Source of the DNA: JBEBBU01 sp041158225
Lineage (GTDB): Bacteria > Pseudomonadota > Gammaproteobacteria > Methylococcales > Methylococcaceae
Reading direction: 5' to 3'
NCBI GenBank assembly: GCA_041158225.1
Contig: JBEBBU010000163.1
Coordinates: 1 to 20,758, forward strand
Length of the DNA: 20,758 bases
Part shown: positions 14,308 to 20,758 of the stretch, one piece after another
Numbering within the stretch: the stretch's first letter is position 1
Layout of the letters: each line of letters starts with the position of its first letter
The notes under the pieces: model-generated
What the model was told of the DNA's origin: nothing
The model's database searches: none
The model's input: only the letters and a program-made list of their open reading frames with translations
Made by a program: the position numbers and the translations under genes

Positions 14308-15378
14308 CTAGCCCTCGGCGGGTACCTGAACCACCAGCGAGACGCGACGGTTCATCAGTCGGCCTTCATGCGTGGCGTTGTCGCCTTTGGGGAAATTGTC
14401 TGCCAGCCCGATGGCCTGAATCTGCTGGGCGGGTATGCCTTTCTGTATCAGGGCGCGGGTGACTGCTGTAGCCCTGGCACTGGAGAGTTCCCAGTTGGAG
14501 GGGTAGAGCGCAGTGGATATGGGGATATTATCCGTATGGCCTTCAACAGAAATCATGCCTTTCTGTTTGCGCAGGGGATCGACCAGTTTTTCGATCAGAT
14601 GCTGTCCCTCGGGGGTGAGTTTTGCCTGTGCGGGAGCAAACAGCAGTTTTTCACTGACTTCGAGGCGATAAGCATGCGATTCTTTATGAACCTCCACCAT
14701 TCTGTCGAGTTCGGCTGGAATGGTCATTTCAGCAGGCGGCTCATGTGCTGGCAGGGCTGCTGCACTGCTGGAGGCTACCTGTACTATGGGAGCAGCCGGA
14801 GACTGTGCCTGTACGGTTTCAGGCATGGGGGACATTAATGTCGTGGTGGTCTCTGTGGGGGCGGGTATGGCCGGCGTAGCGCTGTGAATGGCTGTTTCCG
14901 GAATCATGTCGGGAAAGTGTTCCGGTAACAGGGCCGCAACATAAGCGGGGCTATCAGGCTGATGCTGAGATGTTTCAGTCAACAGGGCCGTTTCTGGCTC
15001 CATGAAGGGGAGAGGGGCGTCCGGGCTTTCACCTTCATCTGCCGTGGTGTCACTTTTTTCGGCGACCAGCGTTTCAACAGGCGCTACGGGTATGGTGGGG
15101 GCGGCAGGTTGTGGTACCGCTGGCTGGCCTGATGCAGGCGGCAGACTGGCCGTGACCGCAGGTTCAGTTTTCGATCCACGTTCCCAGGCAAAAAGCATGA
15201 CAAAGAAGCAGAACAGCAGGGTCATGACATCCAGATAGCTGAGCAGCCAGTGGCTGGATGCATCCTGCTCACCATCCTCACCACTCCGCATCCATGGGTC
15301 CTGCCGCTGGTTCAGCAGTCCTGACTCCTGGGGATTGATATCAGCCTGCTGACGGCTGGATCCATGATAGCGGCTCAT
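14308..15378 (-). CDS. motB: MotB/PomB-type stator protein with long Pro/Ala/Thr linker
   Basis: MotB-type proteins anchor an ion-driven stator to peptidoglycan. The 356 residues comprise a hydrophilic N-terminus (1-43), one membrane helix (about 44-64) and an OmpA-like peptidoglycan-binding domain (about 236-352). The helix contains SYLDVMTLLFCFF, with D50 at the position of the ion-carrying Asp. The OmpA-like domain includes VEGHTDNIPIS, YPSNWELSSARATAV and NRRVSLVV. Between them, residues 68-218 are rich in Pro, Ala, Thr and Glu with almost no Lys or Arg, longer than the linker of typical MotB. It follows the motA-like gene by 14 bases, with AGGAAG as ribosome binding site. No flagellar genes are in the window, so a flagellar stator is likely but not proven. 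The gene symbol is by family. Confidence 0.85.
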   Translation of the reverse strand: MSRYHGSSRQQADINPQESGLLNQRQDPWMRSGEDGEQDASSHWLLSYLDVMTLLFCFFVMLFAWERGSKTEPAVTASLPPASGQPAVPQPAAPTIPVAPVETLVAEKSDTTADEGESPDAPLPFMEPETALLTETSQHQPDSPAYVAALLPEHFPDMIPETAIHSATPAIPAPTETTTTLMSPMPETVQAQSPAAPIVQVASSSAAALPAHEPPAEMTIPAELDRMVEVHKESHAYRLEVSEKLLFAPAQAKLTPEGQHLIEKLVDPLRKQKGMISVEGHTDNIPISTALYPSNWELSSARATAVTRALIQKGIPAQQIQAIGLADNFPKGDNATHEGRLMNRRVSLVVQVPAEG

Positions 15379-15392
15379 GACGGACTTCCTGT

Positions 15393-16211
15393 TCAGATGG
15401 TCTGGCGAACCGTTGCAAAATCACCGCCAGCGGCGACAACAGCACTGGAGGTTTCGGTTTCACCGCTCTCAAAAGCGCGGATGTACTGGCGAATGGTGGC
15501 AGGATGGCTGCGGTTTTCCAGCATGACCACGATTTCAGCCAGAAAGTGCATCCAGGCAATACGCTTGCGGGAAATGTTTTCCAGACGCAGTGCGACGGGT
15601 CTGAACAGCAGGTTGGAGAACAGGAGTCCGTAGGCTGTCGTGACCATGGCAAATCCCATGGACTCGCCGATATGCGAGATATGATTGACATCCAGTTCAT
15701 AGAACATGGTGATCAGGCCAAACAGTGTCCCCAGCATGCCAAATGCCGGAGCCATGGCGGCCATGGTGCGGACAATCTGGATATCATTCTGGTCGCGTTC
15801 ACGTTGGGCTGACACCTGCCATTGCATGACCCGGGTAATATCCTGTGACGGCGTGCGACTGACCACCATACCAACGCCTCGACGCAACTGGCGGTTACGG
15901 ATCTTTACCCCCATTTCCTCGGCAGTACGGATATCACTGTTGCGGTAGGCACCGGCAATTTTCAGAAATACCTGAAGATCGGCATAGCGGTTTTCTTCAG
16001 GGGGATTAAGGCGGCTTGGCAGGTGTCTGACCAGTTGCAGGACATGAACCGGGCTGCGGCCCAGTGCGGTTGCGCCCAGTGTGCCAAAGACAATCAGGAG
16101 CAGGCCAGGAAGACTGAAATACCGGCTACCGCTATCATTCATGAGATAGCATGCGGCAAGCAGACCCAGTACGGTGAGGATAAAGAAAAGGCGTGTGGCT
16201 AGCAGTTTCAT
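15393..16211 (-). CDS. motA: MotA/PomA-type stator channel protein
   Basis: The ion-channel partner of the MotB-like protein, 272 residues from ATG 16211-16209, which has GAGGAA seven bases before it. The frame extends to 16304, but that upstream part has no good ribosome binding site and precedes the natural membrane start MKLLATRLFFILTVLG. Four membrane segments are visible: about 5-25, 32-50, 154-178 (MAAMAPAFGMLGTLFGLITM) and 190-212 (MGFAMVTTAYGLLFSNLLF). A large charged cytoplasmic loop separates segments 2 and 3. Prolines in APAFG and near FRP fit the MotA/PomA torque-channel pattern. The sequence looks closer to PomA than to E. coli MotA. The ion used (H+ or Na+) cannot be read from the sequence. 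Confidence 0.87.
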   Translation of the reverse strand: MKLLATRLFFILTVLGLLAACYLMNDSGSRYFSLPGLLLIVFGTLGATALGRSPVHVLQLVRHLPSRLNPPEENRYADLQVFLKIAGAYRNSDIRTAEEMGVKIRNRQLRRGVGMVVSRTPSQDITRVMQWQVSAQRERDQNDIQIVRTMAAMAPAFGMLGTLFGLITMFYELDVNHISHIGESMGFAMVTTAYGLLFSNLLFRPVALRLENISRKRIAWMHFLAEIVVMLENRSHPATIRQYIRAFESGETETSSAVVAAGGDFATVRQTI

Positions 16212-16354
16212 GGTTGTATTCCTCGCAGATGATGCTACGCCATACAATAAGCATATGGCGTGCCATGATACTTTTGGCGAGGAATGGCAGGTATTACGGC
16301 ACATGTTGCGTCATTCAGTTTCTCGCTGATGGGACATGTGCCAGAAAACCGACG
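16212..16354 (-). promoter_or_regulatory. Region upstream of motAB with two dyads
   Basis: This 143-base gap lies between the moaB stop and the motA start. Next to motA, CGCCATA (16238-16244) and TATGGCG (16254-16260) form a dyad. It overlaps a second one (ATGGC 16255-16259 / GCCAT 16262-16266), giving three evenly placed half-sites, as an operator might. Farther up, GGCACATGT (16298-16306) and ACATGTGCC (16334-16342) form an exact nine-base inverted repeat. The motAB promoter is probably here, but no convincing sigma-70 or sigma-28 hexamers were found. Confidence 0.4.
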
Positions 16355-16876
16355 CTATTTTTCTGTGAGACGTGGCAAAAGTTCGACGAGATTGCAGGGG
16401 CGCGTTCTCAGATCACACTGTTGCCGGATGATGTTTTGCCATGCGGTACGGCAGGCATTGCCAGAACCCGGCAGGCAGAAGATATACGTGCCATTGGCGA
16501 CCCCGGCCACTGTTCTGGATTGCAGGGTGGACGTGCCTATCTCCTGAAAAGAGATGGCCCTGAACAGTTCACCAAAACCGTCCAGTACCTTGTCGAACAG
16601 GGGAAGAGCTGCCTCTGGGGTGCCATCGCGGCCAGTGACACCAGTGCCGCCAGTGGAGATGATGACATCAATGCCGGGGTCAAGTATCCAGCGGGATAGT
16701 GTGGCGCGGATGGCGTACTTGTCATCTTTGACCAGATCGCGTGACGCGAGAAGGTGACCGGCCTCATGCAGAAGGTCGACCAGCAGGTTGCCAGACAGGT
16801 CATTGCCCTGATGACGGGTATCAGAGATCGTCAGTATGGCCATGCGCAGTGGCAGGAATTCACGGCTGTTGCTCAT
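16355..16876 (-). CDS. moaB: Molybdenum cofactor biosynthesis protein MoaB
   Basis: MoaB/MogA-family protein, linked to adenylylation of molybdopterin before molybdenum insertion. In E. coli the MoaB paralogue itself is dispensable, so the exact role is uncertain. The 173 residues match E. coli MoaB closely in motif order: RMAILTISDTR near the start, RDLVKDDKYAIRATLSRWI, STGGTGVTGRDGTPEA (the MPT-binding signature), FRAISFQEIGTSTLQSR, and LPGSGNACRTAWQNII. The ATG at 16876-16874 has GGAGG eight bases before it. A possible promoter on this strand is TTGAAA (16938-16933), then 18 bases, then TATTGT (16914-16909). It is divergent from the cold-shock/DUF1294 gene. Confidence 0.92.
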   Translation of the reverse strand: MSNSREFLPLRMAILTISDTRHQGNDLSGNLLVDLLHEAGHLLASRDLVKDDKYAIRATLSRWILDPGIDVIISTGGTGVTGRDGTPEAALPLFDKVLDGFGELFRAISFQEIGTSTLQSRTVAGVANGTYIFCLPGSGNACRTAWQNIIRQQCDLRTRPCNLVELLPRLTEK

Positions 16877-16908
16877 GCTATGCCTCCAGAGGCTTCAGGA
16901 AAGCGGTT

Positions 16909-16946
16909 ACAATAGTGGCAGATGATGCTGTTTTTCAATGTATAAA
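16909..16946. promoter_or_regulatory. Divergent promoter region between moaB and the DUF1294 gene
   Basis: For moaB (minus strand): a -35-like TTGAAA at 16938-16933 and -10-like TATTGT at 16914-16909, spacing 18. For the plus-strand gene: TATAAA at 16941-16946, preceded by TG at 16939-16940, makes a good -10, without a clear -35. The two core elements abut, so the promoters could interfere. Based on consensus matching by eye. Confidence 0.4.
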
Positions 16947-16969
16947 GATACGAGGGAGCTGTATTTCTG

Positions 16970-17626
16970 ATGACTGGCAAGGCGAGGGACAGACAGGCTG
17001 TCAGGCCATCCGCATTGCAACCAGGTGTGCTCGTGCTGTGGAATGACAGCAAGGGCTTCGGATTCGTCAGGCCGGAAAAGCCGGGAGAAGACGACTGGTT
17101 TGTACATATTTCCGCCATGAAAAAAGGCATGGAACGCCGGCCCGTGGTGGGCGACAGGGTGATGTTTGCTCCCGATATCAAAAATCCGGACAGACGCAAG
17201 CTGTACTATCTTGAGGTCACAGGTATGCCTTATGGCGAGGCACGTCCTGATGTGCATGGTGTACTGCAGCAGCCTATGTCAGTTTACATGCGGATGGTGG
17301 TCATTCTTCCCTTTGTGCTGTCCCTGTATCTGATCTGGGAAACGCATAATCCTGTGCCACTGTTCTCCTATGGGTTTTTCAGTGTATTGACCATGATGCT
17401 GTATGGCGCGGACAAGAAACGCTCGCTTTCGGGCCAGTGGCGCTTCCCTGAGGTTTATTTCCACCTGCTGCAACTGCTGGGTGGATGGCCAGGTGGGCTT
17501 ATGGCCCAGAATGATTTCAGGCATAAACGTCGTAAAAGCAGTTATCAGCGCCTGTTCTGGCTGACGGTGGCTCTGCATGCAGTCATCTGGCTGCTGGTGA
17601 TTATCCATTTTTATTCCAGAACCTGA
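16970..17626 (+). CDS. Cold-shock domain plus DUF1294 membrane protein
   Basis: A two-domain protein of 218 residues. The N-terminal cold-shock domain (about 18-85) has the RNA/DNA-binding motifs KGFGFVRP (RNP1) and WFVHISAM (RNP2). The C-terminal half is a DUF1294 membrane domain with helices near 102-122, 128-145 and 196-216. It contains the signature LLGGWPGGLMAQNDFRHKRRKSSYQRLFW. This fusion is widespread in proteobacteria, and its function is unknown. Joining a nucleic-acid-binding domain to an inner-membrane domain suggests a membrane-tethered RNA-related role, but that is inference. The start at 16970 follows GAGGGAG. The TGA overlaps the ubiC ATG by one base (TGATG), so the two are probably coupled. 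Confidence 0.9.
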   Translation: MTGKARDRQAVRPSALQPGVLVLWNDSKGFGFVRPEKPGEDDWFVHISAMKKGMERRPVVGDRVMFAPDIKNPDRRKLYYLEVTGMPYGEARPDVHGVLQQPMSVYMRMVVILPFVLSLYLIWETHNPVPLFSYGFFSVLTMMLYGADKKRSLSGQWRFPEVYFHLLQLLGGWPGGLMAQNDFRHKRRKSSYQRLFWLTVALHAVIWLLVIIHFYSRT

Positions 17627-18222
17627 TGGACATGCTGAGGCGAAGCCATCTGCTGCGCTGGCTCCCGCACTTTCATGCCTTGCATGACGGGGGGCTCAGG
17701 CGCTGTCCACCTGAGGTCAGGGACTGGGTCTGCACGCATGATTCGCTGACCCGCCGTCTCAGGCAAAAGCTGGGGCGTGGTTTTACGGTGCGCCTGCTGG
17801 GGCAGCACTGGGGGCTTCCCGGGCTTGGGGAGGCAGCTCATCTCGGAATACCTGCTACGCAGCGGGTACTGATCCGCGAAGTGCTGCTGCTGGGGCATGG
17901 TCAACCGCTGATTGCTGCACGCAGTATTCTCCCTGCATCGGTATTGCGTTATACAAGACGCAGCCTGCTGGATCTGGGGGCCAGACCACTTGGCGATGTG
18001 CTGTTTGCCCATGGCCAGTTGGGACGCACGGATCTGGTCTATGCCAGCGTCAGCGCTGCCTGCTGGCGTGTGCCGGTGCAGGAGCAACTGGTGATGGCTG
18101 AGCGTGTGTGGGCGAGACGTTCCCGCTATACCCTTGCAGGCAGGCCGTTGCTGGTGGCCGAGTTTTTTCTACCCTCTCTTTTTTCTGGATCGTTCACAGC
18201 TTCTGCTGCAGGAGATACTTGA
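17626..18222 (+). CDS. ubiC: Chorismate pyruvate-lyase
   Basis: UbiC removes pyruvate from chorismate to give 4-hydroxybenzoate, the ring precursor of ubiquinone, in the cytoplasm. The 198 residues are somewhat longer than E. coli UbiC (165), with extra residues at both ends. HDSLTRRLRQ, REVLLLGHGQPLIAARSILP (R84 fits the product-binding Arg) and RRSRYTLAGRPLLVAEFFLP (E179 fits the catalytic Glu) are clear family blocks. The ATG shares one base with the stop of the DUF1294 gene, and its own TGA shares one base with the ubiA ATG. GGAG for ubiA lies inside its 3' end at 18211-18214. Confidence 0.95.
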   Translation: MDMLRRSHLLRWLPHFHALHDGGLRRCPPEVRDWVCTHDSLTRRLRQKLGRGFTVRLLGQHWGLPGLGEAAHLGIPATQRVLIREVLLLGHGQPLIAARSILPASVLRYTRRSLLDLGARPLGDVLFAHGQLGRTDLVYASVSAACWRVPVQEQLVMAERVWARRSRYTLAGRPLLVAEFFLPSLFSGSFTASAAGDT

Positions 18223-19109
18223 TGGCCCGTTTAGTGATGCTTTCAGGGCGGCTGGCCAGCCCCGCACGCTGGCCGTTTTACTGGCGCCTTATGCGCTTTG
18301 ACAAGCCAATTGGCATCCTGCTGCTATTGTGGCCGGCTCTCTGGGCACTCTGGCTGGCAGGTCACGGATTTCCTGGATGGGGGCCGCTGCTGGTGATCGT
18401 GCTGGGCGTGCTGCTGACCCGTGCTGCTGGCTGTGTCATCAACGATTATGCCGACCGGGATTTTGATCCGCATGTGGAACGTACCCGCCTGCGGCCGATT
18501 GCGGCTGGTGATGTGGAGCCTGACGAGGCGCTTTTGCTGTTTGCCGTACTAGGCATACTGGCTCTGCTGCTGGTGACTTTCTCGAATGGCCTGACCATGG
18601 CGCTGGCCGTGCCTGGGGCGCTGCTTGCTGCCAGCTATCCTTTCATGAAACGTTATACCCACTGGCCTCAGGCTTATCTTGGCCTGGCTTTTGGCTGGGC
18701 AGTTCCCATGAGTTTTTCAGCCGTGCTGGGTTACATTCCGGCACTTGCCTGGGAGGTCTATGCGGCGACCATACTCTGGGCATTAATCTACGACACCATG
18801 TACGCTATTGTGGATCGGGATGATGACCTGAAGATCGGCGTCAAGTCCACGGCCATCCTGTTTGGCCGTTATGACCGGCAGATCATCGCCGGGCTACAGG
18901 CCTGCATGCTGCTGCTGCTTTGGGATGCCGGCCGCCGTGCCGGTCTTGGATTCTGGATGCATGCCGGGCTGATGACTGCTTTCGGGCTGTTTGCCTATCA
19001 GCAGTGGCTCATCCGCGATCATGACCGTGGTGGCTGTTTCAGGGCTTTTCTCAACAATCACTGGGTGGGGGCGGCCATGTTTGCTGGTATTGCCCTCTCG
19101 ATAGCATGA
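18222..19109 (+). CDS. ubiA: 4-hydroxybenzoate polyprenyltransferase
   Basis: UbiA is an integral membrane prenyltransferase that attaches the isoprenoid tail to the 4-hydroxybenzoate made by UbiC. The start is ATG 18222, with GGAG at 18211-18214; the frame extends upstream only over ubiC. The 295 residues (E. coli 290) have about eight or nine hydrophobic helices. The two Asp-rich Mg-diphosphate motifs are present: NDYADRDFD at 74-82 and the second (YDTMYAIVDRDDDLKIG) beginning near residue 190. RFDKPIGILLLLWP near the N-terminus is the substrate-entry signature. Its TGA overlaps the next ATG by four bases. Confidence 0.97.
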   Translation: MARLVMLSGRLASPARWPFYWRLMRFDKPIGILLLLWPALWALWLAGHGFPGWGPLLVIVLGVLLTRAAGCVINDYADRDFDPHVERTRLRPIAAGDVEPDEALLLFAVLGILALLLVTFSNGLTMALAVPGALLAASYPFMKRYTHWPQAYLGLAFGWAVPMSFSAVLGYIPALAWEVYAATILWALIYDTMYAIVDRDDDLKIGVKSTAILFGRYDRQIIAGLQACMLLLLWDAGRRAGLGFWMHAGLMTAFGLFAYQQWLIRDHDRGGCFRAFLNNHWVGAAMFAGIALSIA

Positions 19110-19504
19110 ACCGCTGTCTTGTCTGGGCCGCTGTGGCGGGTTTTACGGGGGTAGCACTGGGGGCTTTTGGCGCGCATGGACTGAAAGCAGTATTGAGCCC
19201 CCAGGACATGCAGGTTTACCAGACTGCCGTGCATTATCAGATGATTCACGCTCTGCTCGGTGTCGCTATTGGCATCCTGTCGGGAACTGACCGGGAAAAC
19301 CGGGTTCTTATCTGGTCAGGAAGACTGGTTCTGACAGGACTTGTGCTTTTCCCCGGGAGTCTTTATCTGCTGCTGGCTACCGGGCAGCGCAGTCTGGGTA
19401 TGGTGACCCCACTGGGTGGCACCGCCTGGCTTGGTGCCTGGCTGCTACTCGCCCTTTATGGATGGCGCCACGGCCAGTCATCCGGGACAACATTGAAGCA
19501 ATGA
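19106..19504 (+). CDS. DUF423 family membrane protein (YgdD-like)
   Basis: A small inner-membrane protein of 132 residues with about four hydrophobic helices. The signature blocks are GALGAFGAHGLK-like near the N-terminus (here ALGAFGAHGLK), VYQTAVHYQMIHALLG, and LFPGSLYLLLATGQRSLGMVTPLGG. Members occur widely and have no firmly established biochemical role. The ATG overlaps the ubiA stop (ATGA, 19106-19109), so it is very probably co-translated with the ubiquinone genes. pepN starts 10 bases after its stop. Confidence 0.88.
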   Translation: MNRCLVWAAVAGFTGVALGAFGAHGLKAVLSPQDMQVYQTAVHYQMIHALLGVAIGILSGTDRENRVLIWSGRLVLTGLVLFPGSLYLLLATGQRSLGMVTPLGGTAWLGAWLLLALYGWRHGQSSGTTLKQ

Positions 19505-19514
19505 GAGAATATCC

Positions 19515-20758
19515 ATGAATGCATCTTCGCCCTCCCTCGTACTTCTGAAGGATTACTGTCCACCTGCTTTTATTGTGGATGATGTGAATCTCTTCTTTGA
19601 ACTGCATCCCGAGGCTACCCGGGTAACCTGTCGTCAGCAGTTGCAGCGGCGTGATCGCGGGGATACCGATGGGCATCTGGTGCTCATGGGTGAGCAGATG
19701 CAACTGGAATCAGTGAAGATCAATGACAGGCTGTTGCCGGCTGCCGCGTATACCGCAGATGAGGATTCATTGACCATCATGATCGTGCCTGAAGGCCAGT
19801 TCAGTCTGGAAATTGTCACGGTCATCCAGCCGGTCAACAATACCTCCCTTGAAGGGCTTTACATGTCCAACGGCATGTTCTGTACCCAGTGCGAGGCACA
19901 GGGGTTCAGACGCATTACCTATTTTCTCGACCGGCCTGATGTCATGGCGCGCTTCAGTGCCACCCTGGTGGCCGACCGGACGGCATACCCTGTACTGCTT
20001 GCCAATGGCAATCCAGTTGCGAGCGGTGAACTGGTCAATAACCGTCACTGGGTACGCTGGGAAGATCCGCATAAAAAGCCCTGCTACCTGTTTGCTCTGG
20101 TGGCTGGCCAGCTGGAGTGTCTGGAGGACCGGTTTGTCACGATGAGTGGACGGGAGGTCAGCCTGCATATCTATGTCGAGGCTCACGATCTCGATAAATG
20201 TGATCATGCCATGCATTCGCTCAAGGCTTCGATGCGTTGGGACGAACAGCGATTTGGCAGGGAATACGACCTTGACCGCTATATGATCGTAGCTGTCAGC
20301 CATTTCAATATGGGGGCCATGGAAAACAAGGGCCTCAATATTTTCAACACCAAGTTTGTGCTGGCCAGACCTGATACCGCCACGGACGCCGATTACGAGC
20401 AGATTGAGGCGGTGATTGGTCACGAATATTTCCATAACTGGAGTGGCAACCGTGTGACCTGTCGTGACTGGTTCCAGCTGAGTCTGAAGGAGGGATTCAC
20501 GGTTTACCGTGATCAGGAGTTTACTGCTGACCAGACCTCACGTGCGGTCAAACGCATTCATGATGTCAATCTGCTGAGAACTCGCCAGTTTGCCGAGGAT
20601 GCGGGGCCGCTGTCGCATCCGGTACGCCCGGAAAGCTATCTGGAAATCAATAACTTTTATACCCTGACGGTGTATGAGAAGGGCGCGGAAGTCGTCAGGA
20701 TGCTGGCGACCCTGCTGGGTGACGCCTTGTTCCGTCGTGGTACCGACCTGTTTTTTGA
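19515..20758 (+). CDS. pepN: Aminopeptidase N, 5' part (runs off window)
   Basis: A gluzincin (M1 family) metallopeptidase that removes N-terminal residues from peptides in the cytoplasm. The reading frame is open from ATG 19515 to the last base, about 414 residues of a family that is usually near 870-890. The N-terminal beta domain has FFELHPEATRVTC and LEGLYMSNGMFCTQCEAQGFRRITYF. The exopeptidase motif GAMEN is at 267-271, and the zinc site HEYFHNWSGNR has H303, E304 and H307, with the third ligand E326 in LKEGFTVYRDQEF. All positions are six higher than in E. coli PepN. A GAGAGA lies just before the start. The C-terminal domains are outside the window. Confidence 0.96.
   Translation, partial: MNASSPSLVLLKDYCPPAFIVDDVNLFFELHPEATRVTCRQQLQRRDRGDTDGHLVLMGEQMQLESVKINDRLLPAAAYTADEDSLTIMIVPEGQFSLEIVTVIQPVNNTSLEGLYMSNGMFCTQCEAQGFRRITYFLDRPDVMARFSATLVADRTAYPVLLANGNPVASGELVNNRHWVRWEDPHKKPCYLFALVAGQLECLEDRFVTMSGREVSLHIYVEAHDLDKCDHAMHSLKASMRWDEQRFGREYDLDRYMIVAVSHFNMGAMENKGLNIFNTKFVLARPDTATDADYEQIEAVIGHEYFHNWSGNRVTCRDWFQLSLKEGFTVYRDQEFTADQTSRAVKRIHDVNLLRTRQFAEDAGPLSHPVRPESYLEINNFYTLTVYEKGAEVVRMLATLLGDALFRRGTDLFF

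Noticed and set aside
14308..16211. Zorya-type defence module (ZorA/ZorB are MotA/MotB relatives)
   Set aside because: The MotA-like protein is only 272 residues without the long cytoplasmic tail of ZorA, and no ZorC, ZorD or ZorE-like genes are nearby; the neighbours are housekeeping genes.
16238..16290. Sigma-28 flagellar promoter before motA
   Set aside because: An AAAAGTAT box exists on the minus strand but the GCC box follows at eight bases instead of eleven and diverges from GCCGATAA.
16212..16304. Longer MotA starting at 16304
   Set aside because: The extra 31 residues are hydrophilic with no family match, and the ATG at 16211 has a strong GAGGAA.
18108..18221. Longer UbiA starting inside ubiC
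   Set aside because: The extension only overlaps ubiC; ATG 18222 has GGAG and gives the normal 295 residues.
1..20758. CRISPR arrays, tRNA/rRNA genes, insertion sequences, prophage or attachment sites
   Set aside because: No regularly spaced repeats, cloverleaf-like segments, transposase or integrase motifs were found, and nearly all sequence is covered by recognised genes.

Overview
This is a chromosomal window from a gammaproteobacterium, dominated by core metabolic and informational genes. The gene string gyrA-pheA-hisC-tyrA-aroA-cmk-rpsA-ihfB, the prfB-lysS pair, the LapB/RF2/UbiC/PepN sequences and the RF2 frameshift site are all gammaproteobacterial in character. The order resembles the aromatic 'supra-operon' of pseudomonads and relatives. 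It differs in two ways: serC is missing between gyrA and pheA, and tyrA and aroA are separate genes rather than a fusion. The genus cannot be named from the window. No tRNA, rRNA, insertion sequence, prophage, CRISPR array or defence island is visible.

Layout. (1) Positions 1-10594, + strand: the 3' part of gyrA, then pheA, hisC, tyrA, aroA and cmk packed with overlaps or gaps of a few bases. After a 119-base leader comes rpsA, then a hairpin-rich spacer, ihfB, and lapB, which has no AUG/GUG/UUG start upstream of its membrane anchor. (2) Positions 10617-16876, - strand, read right to left: moaB, a MotA/MotB-type stator pair, a COX15/CtaA heme A synthase of unusual type, prfB with its programmed +1 frameshift, and lysS overlapping prfB. 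(3) Positions 16970-20758, + strand: a cold-shock-domain/DUF1294 membrane protein, ubiC, ubiA, a DUF423 membrane protein, and the first half of pepN, running off the end.

How the genes fit together. pheA, hisC, tyrA and aroA make chorismate (AroA) and turn it into phenylalanine and tyrosine. UbiC and UbiA send chorismate toward ubiquinone, and CtaA makes heme A for the oxidases that use the quinone pool. cmk, rpsA, ihfB, prfB and lysS serve nucleotide supply, translation and nucleoid structure. LapB tunes LPS synthesis. The stator pair is the only obvious motility or envelope-motor component.

Most of the window is ordinary. The points most worth a second look are: an intrinsic-terminator-like hairpin plus U6 tract inside the last codons of tyrA, just before an aroA start that lacks a Shine-Dalgarno sequence; the apparent non-AUG start of lapB; the three dyads between rpsA and ihfB, one with the rpsA stop codon in its loop; the CtaA protein with Asn where the first heme-ligand His is expected; the MotB-like protein with a roughly 150-residue acidic Pro/Ala/Thr linker; and the RF2 gene ending in RF2's own stop codon across the lysS start.
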